Made by a program: the position numbers and the translations under genes. From Rodentibacter ratti (GTDB lineage: Bacteria; Pseudomonadota; Gammaproteobacteria; Enterobacterales; Pasteurellaceae): 64,000 bases of DNA. The stretch is from assembly GCF_002000485.1 (NCBI RefSeq), contig NZ_MLAJ01000015.1:32977-96976 (forward strand), in the 5' to 3' direction. Every line of letters starts with the position of its first letter. The first letter of the stretch is position 1. Below are positions 11,575-19,848 of the stretch, piece by piece. Below the pieces are notes generated by a model. The model had not been told where the DNA came from. It saw only the letters and a program-made list of their open reading frames with translations, and ran no database searches.

Positions 11575-11601
11575 TTGCGCAAAAAAAAAACAACTTATAA
11601 T
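11575..11601 (+). promoter_or_regulatory. Promoter of the Sel1 cluster with an A10 tract in its spacer
   Basis: A perfect TATAAT lies at 11596-11601. A run of ten A residues (11581-11590) fills most of the spacer back to TTGCGC (11575-11580), a candidate -35 with 15-bp spacing. Gain of one or two A residues would give the 16-17 bp optimum, so slippage could tune expression of the genes that follow. This is motif reading only. Confidence 0.45.
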
Positions 11602-11645
11602 TATTTTTTAACCAATTAAACCATTTAACCAAAGAGGAAAACCCA

Positions 11646-12302
11646 ATGAAATTCAACAAAATCACCCTATTTTTCACCGCACTTTTTGCTTTTTCCACCG
11701 CAACGATTAGCCCTCTGGCTTATGCGGATAATGCAAGCCAATTTCAACAAGGCGTTGAAGCCGTAGAAAAAGGCGATTATCAGACCGCTTACCATCTTTG
11801 GAAACCATTGGCAGAGCAAGGAAATGCACAGGTTCAATTTAATTTGGGGGTGATGTATAACAAAGGACAAGGCGTGAAACAAGATTATCATCAAGCGGTG
11901 AAATGGTACGCCCTCGCGGCAGAGCAAGGGCATGTATCGGCTCAAGTTAATTTGGGGGTGATGTATAGCGAAGGGGAAGGGGTAAAGCAGGATTATCACC
12001 AAGCGGTGAAATGGTACACCCTCGCAGCAGAGCAAGGGAATGCAAAGGCTCAATATTATTTGGGGATGATGTATAGCAAAGGGGAAGGGGTAAAGCAGGA
12101 TTATCACCAAGCGGTGAAATGGTACACCCTCGCAGCAGAGCAAGGGAATGCACTGGCTCAAACTCATTTGGGGCTGATGTATGGTCTTGGACAAGGGGTT
12201 AAGCAAGATATGCAAAAAGCAAAATACTGGGCTGGTAAAGGCTGTGATAATGGTGAGCAAAATGGCTGTGATGTTTATCGTATGTTGAATGAGGCGAGAT
12301 AG
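11646..12302 (+). CDS. Secreted Sel1-repeat protein (first of three)
   Basis: This 218-residue protein has a signal peptide ending about SPLAYA (residue 27). Four 36-residue Sel1-like repeats of the type QFNLGVMYNKGQGVKQDYHQ / AVKWYTLAAEQGNA follow, then a C-terminal cap with two cysteines (GCDNGEQNGCDVYRML). Sel1 repeats are TPR-like helical solenoids used as periplasmic or secreted protein-protein scaffolds; no specific partner is known here. A USS is encoded within the signal peptide. Two repeats are near-identical in DNA. An AGAGGAAAA site precedes the ATG. Its stop lies one base before the next gene's start, implying one transcript. Confidence 0.9.
   Translation: MKFNKITLFFTALFAFSTATISPLAYADNASQFQQGVEAVEKGDYQTAYHLWKPLAEQGNAQVQFNLGVMYNKGQGVKQDYHQAVKWYALAAEQGHVSAQVNLGVMYSEGEGVKQDYHQAVKWYTLAAEQGNAKAQYYLGMMYSKGEGVKQDYHQAVKWYTLAAEQGNALAQTHLGLMYGLGQGVKQDMQKAKYWAGKGCDNGEQNGCDVYRMLNEAR
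11971..12152 (+). repeat. 108-bp tandem repeat within the first Sel1 gene
   Basis: Positions 11971-12044 and 12079-12152 are identical over 74 bp at a 108-bp period (36 codons, one Sel1 unit). Neighbouring units differ far more, so this pair is a recent duplication or has been homogenised by recombination. Confidence 0.85.
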
Positions 12303-12303
12303 T

Positions 12304-13566
12304 ATGCTGGAAATGAAATGTACCTTCTGGGCAGTGGGGCAAGGGTTATTTTCAAGCGGTTCAATTTCTAACAATAATAGCGAAAAGTTTAACTGGGTTT
12401 ATGATTGTGGGGCGGTGAAATCCGCCCGACAATATTTAAACCATTCTATTTCTAAAATGCGGTCGGAATTGAAAGATAATGAGCCGATTGATTTATTAGT
12501 GATTTCCCATTTTGATGAAGATCATATTAGTGGTTTAGGCGATTTACTATTGGGAAAGAAAGTCAAACGTTTAGTCATTCCCTATTTTCCATTGTGGAAA
12601 CGCCTTATTTTGGCGGATATGGCAAATATTCCTTTTAACAGCCCACTATTTCGTTTTTATTTGAACCCAATCGAATATATTTTAGAAAATTTTTCAGATT
12701 CCTTTTCAGAGGAGGGGCAAATTTTATTATTGCCTGAAACGGAAGAAGTTCATTTTCCTCTTAATCCCGATAGACGGGAAAGAATAGAATTTCAAGATTT
12801 AAATGAAAAAGCAATTCACCATAATAAAGTGAAGCTATTATCCAAAGGGTATGGTTACCTTCACCATAATGCTATTGAATTTATTTTTTATAATGCCCCA
12901 CTTTCAGAATTGAAAAAATACCCAAGTGATTTTAAACAATATAAAGACGAAATCGAGAAAATCACGCAACTCCAACAGTATGGCAAAGCAGAAACAGATC
13001 AATTAAAAGCGATCTGCGATAAATATTTTGTACGAACAAATAAAAAAGGTAAACAGAATAGTCATGATAGAAATATCATTTCTACTTTTTTATATATTGG
13101 CTATATTGAGCATTGTGATAAATCCTATCAGTTTAAGCAAATACAACGAGTTTCGTTATACGAAAGTCGAAAATTAGAGGGGATTGGTAGCCCTATTCAT
13201 TATGCCGGTAATCAATCTATTTACGAAATTTTATTACCTAGTCCAGAAGTAAAACATTCTCGCAACGGGATTTTATATACCGGCGATGGCTCATTAAAAA
13301 ATCAAAAACAATTTGAGCATTTACATTTGGCATTAGGTGATAAAAGAATGCGAAATATTTTTTGTTTTCAAGTGCTTCATCACGGTTCTAGGAATAATTG
13401 GCATAAAGGTTTGGCAGATAAAATCCAGCCTTGTATTTCTGTTTTTTCTGCCGATCCGAATTATGCGAATTATCGTCATCCACATGCTGAAGTCGTCAAA
13501 GATTTTTTACCTTATTCCCCAATATTAGTTAATCAAAATAGTTATATCACTTTCAATATATTATGA
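12304..13566 (+). CDS. ComEC-like metallo-beta-lactamase-fold protein
   Basis: This 420-residue protein has no signal peptide or membrane segment. It follows the layout of the C-terminal hydrolase domain of ComEC: WAVGQG near the start, YDCGA, the metal site ISHFDEDHISG (H69, D71, D73, H74), HDRNIISTFLYI at the position of ComEC's Asn-x-Ser strand, GILYTGDGS, and LHHGSRNN near the end. About 150 residues are inserted between the metal motif and the second half. The family includes nucleases and phosphodiesterases; the substrate is unknown. Starts at 12304 and 12289 are both in frame; 12304 avoids overlapping the upstream gene. Its TGA overlaps an ATG of the next Sel1 gene. Confidence 0.8.
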   Translation: MLEMKCTFWAVGQGLFSSGSISNNNSEKFNWVYDCGAVKSARQYLNHSISKMRSELKDNEPIDLLVISHFDEDHISGLGDLLLGKKVKRLVIPYFPLWKRLILADMANIPFNSPLFRFYLNPIEYILENFSDSFSEEGQILLLPETEEVHFPLNPDRRERIEFQDLNEKAIHHNKVKLLSKGYGYLHHNAIEFIFYNAPLSELKKYPSDFKQYKDEIEKITQLQQYGKAETDQLKAICDKYFVRTNKKGKQNSHDRNIISTFLYIGYIEHCDKSYQFKQIQRVSLYESRKLEGIGSPIHYAGNQSIYEILLPSPEVKHSRNGILYTGDGSLKNQKQFEHLHLALGDKRMRNIFCFQVLHHGSRNNWHKGLADKIQPCISVFSADPNYANYRHPHAEVVKDFLPYSPILVNQNSYITFNIL

Positions 13567-13574
13567 GACTCAAA

Positions 13575-14336
13575 ATGAAACTGAAAAAAACCACCCTATT
13601 TTTCACCGCTCTTTTTGCTTTTTCCACTGCTACGCTTAGCCCTGTGGCTTGGGCGGATAATGCAAGTCAATTTAACCAAGGGTTTGAAGCCACAGAAAAA
13701 GGCGATTATCAAACGGCTTACAATCTTTGGAAGCCTTTGGCAGAGCAAGGTAATATTGATGCTCAATTTAATTTGGGGTTGCTGCATTATAGCGGATTCG
13801 GGGTTAAACAAGATTATCAGCAAGCCGTGAAGTGGTTTACTAAGGCAGCAGAGCAAGGATTGGGAGAGGCCCAATATAATTTAGGAATGATGTATTACAA
13901 CAAACAAGGAGTGCAAGATTATCAACAAGCTGCGAAGTGGTTTACTAAAGCGGCAGAACAAGGGTTCGCAGAGGCTCAATATAATTTAGGTGTACTGTAT
14001 CAGAATGGGGAAGGCGTAAAGCAAGATAGTGTTCAAGCGGTGAAGTGGTACACCTTAGCAGCAAAGCAGGGATTTTCTCAGGCTCAATTTAATTTGGGGG
14101 TGACGTATGATTATGGACAAGGTGTAAAACAAGATAGTGCCCAAGCAGTGAAATGGTACACCTTGGCGGCAGAGCAAGGGTTGGCTCAGGCTCAATTTAA
14201 TTTAGCCGTGATGTATGATAATGGAACGGGAGTCAAACAAGATACACAAAAAGCAAAAGAATGGTTTGGTCAGTCTTGTGAAAATGGTTCACAAGCAGGC
14301 TGTGAGGTATATCGTAAATTGCATGAGGAGAAATAA
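13575..14336 (+). CDS. Secreted Sel1-repeat protein (second of three)
   Basis: This protein of about 253 residues has a signal peptide (cut near SPVAWA) and five Sel1 repeats. The second full repeat lacks one residue (NKQGVQDYQQ instead of GxGVKQDYQQ). It ends with the same two-cysteine cap (SCENGSQAGCEVYRKL) as its neighbours. I chose 13575 because the protein then starts MKLKKTTLFFTALFAF like the third paralogue. An in-frame ATG at 13563 overlaps the MBL stop codon (ATGA) and would support translational coupling. The signal peptide carries a one-mismatch USS. Confidence 0.88.
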   Translation: MKLKKTTLFFTALFAFSTATLSPVAWADNASQFNQGFEATEKGDYQTAYNLWKPLAEQGNIDAQFNLGLLHYSGFGVKQDYQQAVKWFTKAAEQGLGEAQYNLGMMYYNKQGVQDYQQAAKWFTKAAEQGFAEAQYNLGVLYQNGEGVKQDSVQAVKWYTLAAKQGFSQAQFNLGVTYDYGQGVKQDSAQAVKWYTLAAEQGLAQAQFNLAVMYDNGTGVKQDTQKAKEWFGQSCENGSQAGCEVYRKLHEEK

Positions 14337-14425
14337 TAGACCTGTAATGGAATACGCTTTGGGAATGGATAGATTTATCCATACTCAATTCTATAAATCT
14401 CATTTTTAACGAGAAGGATCAGCAA

Positions 14426-15301
14426 ATGAAACTCAAGAAAACAACCTTATTTTTCACCGCACTTTTTGCTTTTTCTACTGCAACGATTAGTCCGTTAGCC
14501 TATGCAAATTCGGCAGAAAGCCAATTTAAGCAAGCCACAACAGCTTATAAAAATCAAGATTACACGGCAGCATTTAATTTATTTAGTTCTTTAGCAGAGC
14601 AAGGATTTGCAGTGGCTCAATATAATTTAGGGCTGATGCATTACAATGGGCAAGGTGTGAAACAAGATTACCATCAAGCGGTGAAATGGTACACCTTAGC
14701 GGCGGAGCAAGGATATACAGAGGCTCAATTAAATTTGGGATCAATGTATTATAACGGACAAGGTGTCAAGCAGGATTATCATCAAGCTGCGCATTGGTTT
14801 CAAAAAGCAGCTGAGCAAGGAATATCACAGGCTCAGTTTAATTTAGGGCAAATGTATTATTATGGTGAAAGTGTCAAACAAGATTATTATCAATCAGTTT
14901 ATTGGTTTCAGAAAGCTGCAACTCAAGGCAATTTAAAAGCCCAATTTAATTTGGCTACGATGTATAGCAATGGACAAGGTGTTGAACAGGACTATGCTCT
15001 ATCAGCAAGCTGGTATCAGAAAGCTGCGGAACAGGGAGATATAAAATCTCAATATAATTTGGCTTTAATGTATTCTAAAGGGCAAGGTGTACAACAAAAC
15101 TACTATCAATCAGTATATTGGTTTCAGAAAGCAGCAGAACAGGAAGATTCTAATTCACAAAATGGTCTAGGTGTAGCATATCAATTAGGGTTAGGCGTTC
15201 GTGCCGATAAACAACAAGCATTATACTGGTATGGCAAAGCCTGTGATAAAGGTAATCAAAAATCTTGTGATAATTATCGTAAACTAAATGGGGAAAAATA
15301 A
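14426..15301 (+). CDS. Secreted Sel1-repeat protein (third of three)
   Basis: This 291-residue protein has a signal peptide containing an encoded perfect USS, a spacer (SAESQFKQATTAYKNQDYTA), six Sel1 repeats, and the two-cysteine cap (ACDKGNQKSCDNYRKL). Its repeats use HWFQKAAEQG and YWFQKAATQG, so it has diverged from the first two. GAGAAGGATC precedes the ATG. The 89-bp gap before it contains a 7-bp hairpin (14365-14382) with no T tract, so it is probably not a terminator. Probably periplasmic; partner unknown. Confidence 0.9.
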   Translation: MKLKKTTLFFTALFAFSTATISPLAYANSAESQFKQATTAYKNQDYTAAFNLFSSLAEQGFAVAQYNLGLMHYNGQGVKQDYHQAVKWYTLAAEQGYTEAQLNLGSMYYNGQGVKQDYHQAAHWFQKAAEQGISQAQFNLGQMYYYGESVKQDYYQSVYWFQKAATQGNLKAQFNLATMYSNGQGVEQDYALSASWYQKAAEQGDIKSQYNLALMYSKGQGVQQNYYQSVYWFQKAAEQEDSNSQNGLGVAYQLGLGVRADKQQALYWYGKACDKGNQKSCDNYRKLNGEK

Positions 15302-15302
15302 T

Positions 15303-15482
15303 ATGCGTAAAAAATTAGCGTCATTTTTCGGTTGAGCTGCCTTTTGGGCATTTTTAGTTTTAGGCTTATGTATCGCTTTTCTGCCTTATGTAGGCGTGTA
15401 TATTACTTATGTTTGTTTACCGGTTGGGGTAATTGGAACATTATTTTGGTATTTATTAACTAATAAAGAAAATGAGGAATAA
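15303..15482 (+). pseudogene. Small two-helix membrane protein gene interrupted by an in-frame TGA
   Basis: From the ATG at 15303, one base after the previous stop, the frame reads MRKKLASFFG, then TGA at 15333-15335, then 48 further codons of strongly membrane-like sequence (AFWAFLVLGLCIAFLPYVGV and a second hydrophobic stretch) to a TAA at 15482. It ends with NKENEE, four bases before the next gene. The intact part looks like a real 59-residue gene with one nonsense codon. A sequencing error or a functional restart is possible. I do not recognise the family. Confidence 0.6.
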
Positions 15483-15485
15483 AAA

Positions 15486-15884
15486 ATGAATAAAAATGTA
15501 GGTATTGAAAATATTAAAAAGCAACTCTTTTCATTTGAGGGAACGGTAGATAATATTAATTTTTTCTTTGCTTCTCTTATAATGCTTCCAATTCTTGGAT
15601 TATTTATCTCTATAATCTCACTTTTGGGTTATGAAATTTATCTTGATATAATATATTGGTATGGTCAGTATCAGTCCCTCGTGACTCTTATTGCTTGGTT
15701 GCTAATTTTTATTCCTATAACAATTATTTTCATACATATATTTCTTTCTTTTATCAGAAGAAGGCTAAATGATTTGAAATTAAGTAAGGATTATGCTTGG
15801 TTAATTTTTGTACCTATAATTAACGTCTTTTTTCTGTTGCTTCTTATTTTTGTGAAAGGAGTAAAGGATGAAGAAAATATTTAG
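15486..15884 (+). CDS. DUF805 family membrane protein
   Basis: This 132-residue protein has three or four hydrophobic segments (about 27-48, 60-85 and 105-125). The DUF805 signature appears as FIRRRLNDLKLSKDYAWLIFVP (the family usually has R-R-L-H-D before a Trp-rich helix). No biochemical function is established for the family. It is AT-rich compared with neighbouring housekeeping genes. It overlaps the next gene by 17 bp, so the two are almost certainly co-translated. Confidence 0.78.
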   Translation: MNKNVGIENIKKQLFSFEGTVDNINFFFASLIMLPILGLFISIISLLGYEIYLDIIYWYGQYQSLVTLIAWLLIFIPITIIFIHIFLSFIRRRLNDLKLSKDYAWLIFVPIINVFFLLLLIFVKGVKDEENI

Positions 15885-16464
15885 TTTAATCATATTGTTA
15901 TATTTTTCTTTCGTCAGTTTAGCTAGTGCGATTGAGTTTGAAAACTTATCTTTTTCTAATGATTCTATTCGTATTCAAGTACCAAAGAGTTGGTATAGAC
16001 TGACAAGATCAGATTTGAATAAGGCAAGCAATATAACAAAAGAGATGGTAAAAGATCAGGAGCTTTTATCTGTTCTTAATAAACATTATATTAGTATGCG
16101 TTCCAGTCAATATAATATGAAAGCAAGATTTAGATTACAAGAGGAAGAATTATATAATCGGAGAAATGATATTCCAAAAATGACTTTTTCTGAAAAGTTC
16201 AAAAAAGATTTTATTAATTTAATTGAAGGAAATATTCCTTTTCCAACATATGATTGGCATTTTTCAAAAGTAAATTATCCTGCAATTGGTATCCATATAC
16301 TATATTCTATGGTAATGAGAAACGAAGAATGGGTTTCCGAGTTGTATGAATTTCCTGATGATAAGGAAAAACGTGCAATTCTATTGGAATTAAGTTATAA
16401 AAAATCAGAAGAAAAAACAGTTAAACCAATATTAGATAAGATTATTTCTTCTTTAAGGTTTTAA
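15868..16464 (+). CDS. Secreted protein of unknown function
   Basis: This 198-residue protein starts with a signal peptide (MKKIFSLIILLYFSFVSLASA, cleavage near residue 21). The mature part begins IEFENLSFSNDSIRIQVPKSW, resembling the opening beta-strand of small PsbP/DUF1795-type folds, and is rich in Lys, Glu and Ser. I do not recognise a family. The gene is AT-rich and overlaps the DUF805 gene, which suggests the two products act together at the inner membrane and periplasm. Confidence 0.7.
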   Translation: MKKIFSLIILLYFSFVSLASAIEFENLSFSNDSIRIQVPKSWYRLTRSDLNKASNITKEMVKDQELLSVLNKHYISMRSSQYNMKARFRLQEEELYNRRNDIPKMTFSEKFKKDFINLIEGNIPFPTYDWHFSKVNYPAIGIHILYSMVMRNEEWVSELYEFPDDKEKRAILLELSYKKSEEKTVKPILDKIISSLRF

Positions 16465-16491
16465 TCAAAATCAATTTTCTCTTTAAAAAAT

Positions 16492-16512
16492 AGGGCGTAA
16501 TAAATACGCCCT
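16492..16512. terminator. Bidirectional terminator between the accessory block and asd
   Basis: AGGGCGTA pairs with TACGCCCT around a 5-nt loop. An A-rich run lies on the left (T run for the minus-strand asd transcript) and CTTTCT on the right. Confidence 0.7.
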
Positions 16513-16526
16513 TTCTAATATAAAAC

Positions 16527-17642
16527 CTACCCCACCAACTGTTTCAAAATACGGCGAACCGGCTCAGCGGCACCCCATAGGAGTTGGTCGCCCACGGTGA
16601 AGGCTGCGAGGTATTCGCCACCCATGGCGAGTTTGCGTAAACGTCCGACTGGCACACTTAATGTACCGGTCACTTTCGCCGGGGTTAATTCACGTAATGT
16701 GGTTTCTTTGTCGTTTGGAATCACTTTCACCCATTCATTGTGAGAAGCAATGATTTGTTCGATTTCCGCAAGCGGTAAATCTTTTTTCAGTTTGATGGTG
16801 AAAGCTTGGCTGTGGCAACGTAATGCACCGATACGCACACATAAGCCGTCAACCGGAATTGGGTTGTCGCTTAAACCAAGAATTTTGTTGGTTTCCGCAT
16901 AGCCTTTCCATTCTTCTTTGGTTTGTCCGGTTTCCGGTAATAATTTGTCGATCCAAGGGATAAGGCTACCGCCCAGTGCCGCGCCAAAGTTTTCAGTTGG
17001 GAAATCGGCGGAACGCATTTCTGCGGTGACTTTGCGTTCAATATCTAAAATAGAAGACGCCGGGTTGGCTAATTCCTCTTTCACCGCATCACGCAATAAG
17101 CCCATTTGGGAAAGCAATTCACGCATATTTTTTGCGCCTGCGCCTGATGCCGCTTGGTAGGTTGCCACAGAGACCCATTCCACCAAATCACGTTCAAATA
17201 ATCCGCCGATTGCCATCAGCATAAGGCTCACGGTACAGTTTCCGCCTACGAAGGTTTTAATGCCGTTTTTTAAGCCTTCGTCAATTACATTTTGATTGAC
17301 CGGATCAAGCACGATAATGGCATCTTTTTCCATACGCAATGCGGAAGCCGCATCCACCCAGTAGCCGTTCCAACCTGTTGCTTTTAATTTTGGATAGATT
17401 TCATTGGTGTAATCGCCGCCCTGACAGGTAACGATGATATCTAATTTCTTGAGTTCATCAATATCGAAGGCATTTTTAAGCTCCCCCGCCTCTTTGCCAG
17501 CGAATACCGGGGCTTTTTGCCCTGCTTGTGAAGTGGTGAAGAAAATAGGATTGATGTTTGCAAAATCATTTTCTTGCACCATGCGATCCATTAATACGGA
17601 ACCGACCATTCCGCGCCATCCGATAAAACCGACGTTTTTCAT
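16527..17642 (-). CDS. asd: Aspartate-semialdehyde dehydrogenase
   Basis: This 371-residue enzyme reduces aspartyl phosphate to aspartate semialdehyde with NADPH, at the branch to lysine/diaminopimelate, threonine and methionine. The N-terminal NADP motif is [14 protein letters not shown], and the catalytic cysteine lies in [10 protein letters not shown] (C136). The length matches the gamma-proteobacterial enzyme. An AAGGAAAA site precedes the ATG. It follows the N-glycosyltransferase gene on the same strand in genome order but is separated from it by a terminator and about 160 bp, so it is probably a separate unit. Confidence 0.97.
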   Translation of the reverse strand: MKNVGFIGWRGMVGSVLMDRMVQENDFANINPIFFTTSQAGQKAPVFAGKEAGELKNAFDIDELKKLDIIVTCQGGDYTNEIYPKLKATGWNGYWVDAASALRMEKDAIIVLDPVNQNVIDEGLKNGIKTFVGGNCTVSLMLMAIGGLFERDLVEWVSVATYQAASGAGAKNMRELLSQMGLLRDAVKEELANPASSILDIERKVTAEMRSADFPTENFGAALGGSLIPWIDKLLPETGQTKEEWKGYAETNKILGLSDNPIPVDGLCVRIGALRCHSQAFTIKLKKDLPLAEIEQIIASHNEWVKVIPNDKETTLRELTPAKVTGTLSVPVGRLRKLAMGGEYLAAFTVGDQLLWGAAEPVRRILKQLVG

Positions 17643-17767
17643 AGTTTTTTCCTTTGTTAATGTTGTGTTTGAATGGGTTTATTAATTACAAGATAGTGTG
17701 ACCAAAATCAAGTTTTTTTATGATGAATAGGGATAAATTTATCTCTCCGTTAATTCTTATGCAAGAA

Positions 17768-17789
17768 AAAATCCCCTTTCGGGGATTTT
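17768..17789 (-). terminator. Terminator of the rimO-NGT operon
   Basis: AAAATCCCC and GGGGATTTT form a 9-bp stem with a 4-nt loop. On the minus strand it is followed by a run of T residues. It lies just past the stop of the glycosyltransferase gene. Confidence 0.85.
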
Positions 17790-17806
17790 CATTATTTTAA
17801 GCCGTC

Positions 17807-19831
17807 TTATTTAGTCTTAGTGGCTTTTTTTGCTGCGGTTGCTTTTGAAGTAGATTTATCTTCAGATTTGACCGCACTTTTCTTCGCTACAGTTTTTGCC
17901 GTTCTTGTTTGCGTTGTCGCTTTTTTAGTTGCCGGTTTTCTCGCTGCGGTTTTTCTCTTCGGCTTTTCACCTAAATTAACCACTTTCCACTCATTGAATT
18001 TTTCCAATAAGACTTTCCCCATCGGACTCGGATCGCCGGTAAAGAGTGTTTGCAGACCGTTATTTTCAATAATATGACGACGTAATGCTAAACGTTCTTC
18101 GTGGTTTTCAGCTAAACGAATGGCTCTTTCTATATATTCATCCACCGTACTGGCAATTAACCATTCCGGCAAGCCTAAGCGTTTGAATAAACCTTCATCA
18201 ATGTGTTCGTGTACTTCAGCACCGGTTTTACAGATACCCACCAAACCGAGGGTGACCATATCAATGATGCCGTTGGTATTGCCAAATGGGAATGGATTGA
18301 CCATCATGTCGCAGTTATGCAACACCTGAAGATATTGATGATAAGGCGAATGTGGGTGTGCGGTGGCATTATCACCTAAATAAGATTTAATAAAACGTTC
18401 TACGTAAGGATGAGTAATGCCACTGGATTGACCCAATGCAAAGTGGAAATGGACTTTGACTTTGGCACGATCACGAATAGCTTTTAAGGCTTCCAAGAAA
18501 TACGGATTTAATTTCATTGTAGTAGAAGCAATACCGATATTAACGACCTCAGGATTTGCCCGTAGGCGATATTCTACATTCTGTGGTGCGAGGGCGGACG
18601 GCACATAAGGAAGCGCATCTTTTGATAAGCGCAATAAGGTTTCACTGAAACATTCCTCTGAGCCCACATAATCATCTTCCACAATCACATATTCAATAAA
18701 ATCCGAATGGGTTGTGGCAGGGTGCCCTAATGCAATGACTTGAATCGGGGCAAGGCGTGTATTACTTGCGAAGATAGTCGTGAGATCCATACCGATGCTT
18801 GGCATATAAAGTATCGCCGCACCGTTTTCCTCACAAATTGATTTTAAGAATACCAATTTTTCGAGAACATTATTGCCTTTAATTAAGTGGAACTCGTCAA
18901 ATACGGCTCTGCCTGCGTCATCCACCGCGTCGTTACCAACACCGATTAAATGAAAACGCTCACGAGCTGCAATCATTGAGGTTGAATGGGTACGATAAAT
19001 AGAATGTGCGGAGTGGAAATGCTCTAGGAGCACAACCATTACCGGTTTGCCATTGCGCTCGCCTAATTTGCTCACATCGAGGTCTGTCCAATCAGAGGCA
19101 ATAAGATGACGACGAATCACTTGATTTAATGCGCCTTTTACATCGTGTTTATTCGCAGCGATATCATAACTACAATGCATATATACATCATGAGAAATGC
19201 CACTAGGGAGGTTATTGAGATTTTCAATTTGCGCTAATTTTTCCGGGAACCATTGCAAGAGCGCTGCACGTTTACCAAATGATTGTTCTGTACCAATAAA
19301 ACGAGGAGACTGTAACGCAAAACAAAGTGATGCACAAAGTTCCGGATTAATATTCCATAATGCATCTAAATTAAGATTCACATTGGATTCCGGCAAATAC
19401 AAAATACAGAACTTAATCAATGCAGATTCTGAAGAATCCAAGTGAATATCTAACGGATTCTGAGGGTTTGGATTGCGATTATAGGTTTGTAAAATATGAT
19501 CGGCATTTACAAAAGGCGATGCAGCAAAAATCATATTCAGCCAACGTTGTAAGGTTAAGAAACGTTTTGCACCGGAAATAGAAACGTCTAATTTCGGATC
19601 AGTGAATAATTCTGTAATTGCCACTGCCATACGGGTAGCAAAATAGATATTTTTATCTTGGGTAAGCTTTTCAAGCTGTTGGGGAATATCAATTTCAATA
19701 TCCTTAATTTCGCCAAAGTTTGAATCAATTTGACCAAGGATATCAAGTAGCTCTACACAAGCATCTTCATAGTTTTTTGCTGCAACTTTTTTTTCAAAAC
19801 GTACAACACTCGGTTGTTTCACTTCAGACAT
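17807..19831 (-). CDS. ngt: HMW1C-like cytoplasmic N-glycosyltransferase (GT41) with a Lys/Ala-rich C-terminal tail
   Basis: This 674-residue enzyme closely matches the Actinobacillus pleuropneumoniae NGT and HMW1C families through most of its length. Examples are DVYMHCSYDIAANKHDVK, MVVLLEHFHSAHSIYRTHST, VHFHFALGQS and NPFPFGNTNGIIDMVTLG, the UDP-hexose site. These enzymes attach glucose from UDP-glucose to Asn in N-X-S/T sequons of adhesins in the cytoplasm. Residues about 623-674 form a tail absent from the approximately 620-residue ApNGT: basic, repetitive (KTAARKPATKKATTQT and similar), like histone-H1-type tails. A USS lies in the tail coding region (17871-17879). The ATG at 19831 has an AAGGAAAA site and follows the rimO stop by 17 bp. 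Confidence 0.93.
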   Translation of the reverse strand: MSEVKQPSVVRFEKKVAAKNYEDACVELLDILGQIDSNFGEIKDIEIDIPQQLEKLTQDKNIYFATRMAVAITELFTDPKLDVSISGAKRFLTLQRWLNMIFAASPFVNADHILQTYNRNPNPQNPLDIHLDSSESALIKFCILYLPESNVNLNLDALWNINPELCASLCFALQSPRFIGTEQSFGKRAALLQWFPEKLAQIENLNNLPSGISHDVYMHCSYDIAANKHDVKGALNQVIRRHLIASDWTDLDVSKLGERNGKPVMVVLLEHFHSAHSIYRTHSTSMIAARERFHLIGVGNDAVDDAGRAVFDEFHLIKGNNVLEKLVFLKSICEENGAAILYMPSIGMDLTTIFASNTRLAPIQVIALGHPATTHSDFIEYVIVEDDYVGSEECFSETLLRLSKDALPYVPSALAPQNVEYRLRANPEVVNIGIASTTMKLNPYFLEALKAIRDRAKVKVHFHFALGQSSGITHPYVERFIKSYLGDNATAHPHSPYHQYLQVLHNCDMMVNPFPFGNTNGIIDMVTLGLVGICKTGAEVHEHIDEGLFKRLGLPEWLIASTVDEYIERAIRLAENHEERLALRRHIIENNGLQTLFTGDPSPMGKVLLEKFNEWKVVNLGEKPKRKTAARKPATKKATTQTRTAKTVAKKSAVKSEDKSTSKATAAKKATKTK

Positions 19832-19848
19832 TTTATTTTCCTTTTTAT

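Noticed and set aside
11667..12374. Long antisense open frame (235 aa) across the first Sel1 gene
   Set aside because: It is a by-product of the repetitive Sel1 code on the plus strand, has no ribosome binding site, and its protein is a low-complexity repeat of no known family. The plus-strand gene has a signal peptide and a clear start.
15333..15335. TGA as a selenocysteine codon
   Set aside because: No SECIS-like hairpin follows directly, the protein is not a known selenoprotein type, and a recent nonsense mutation is simpler.
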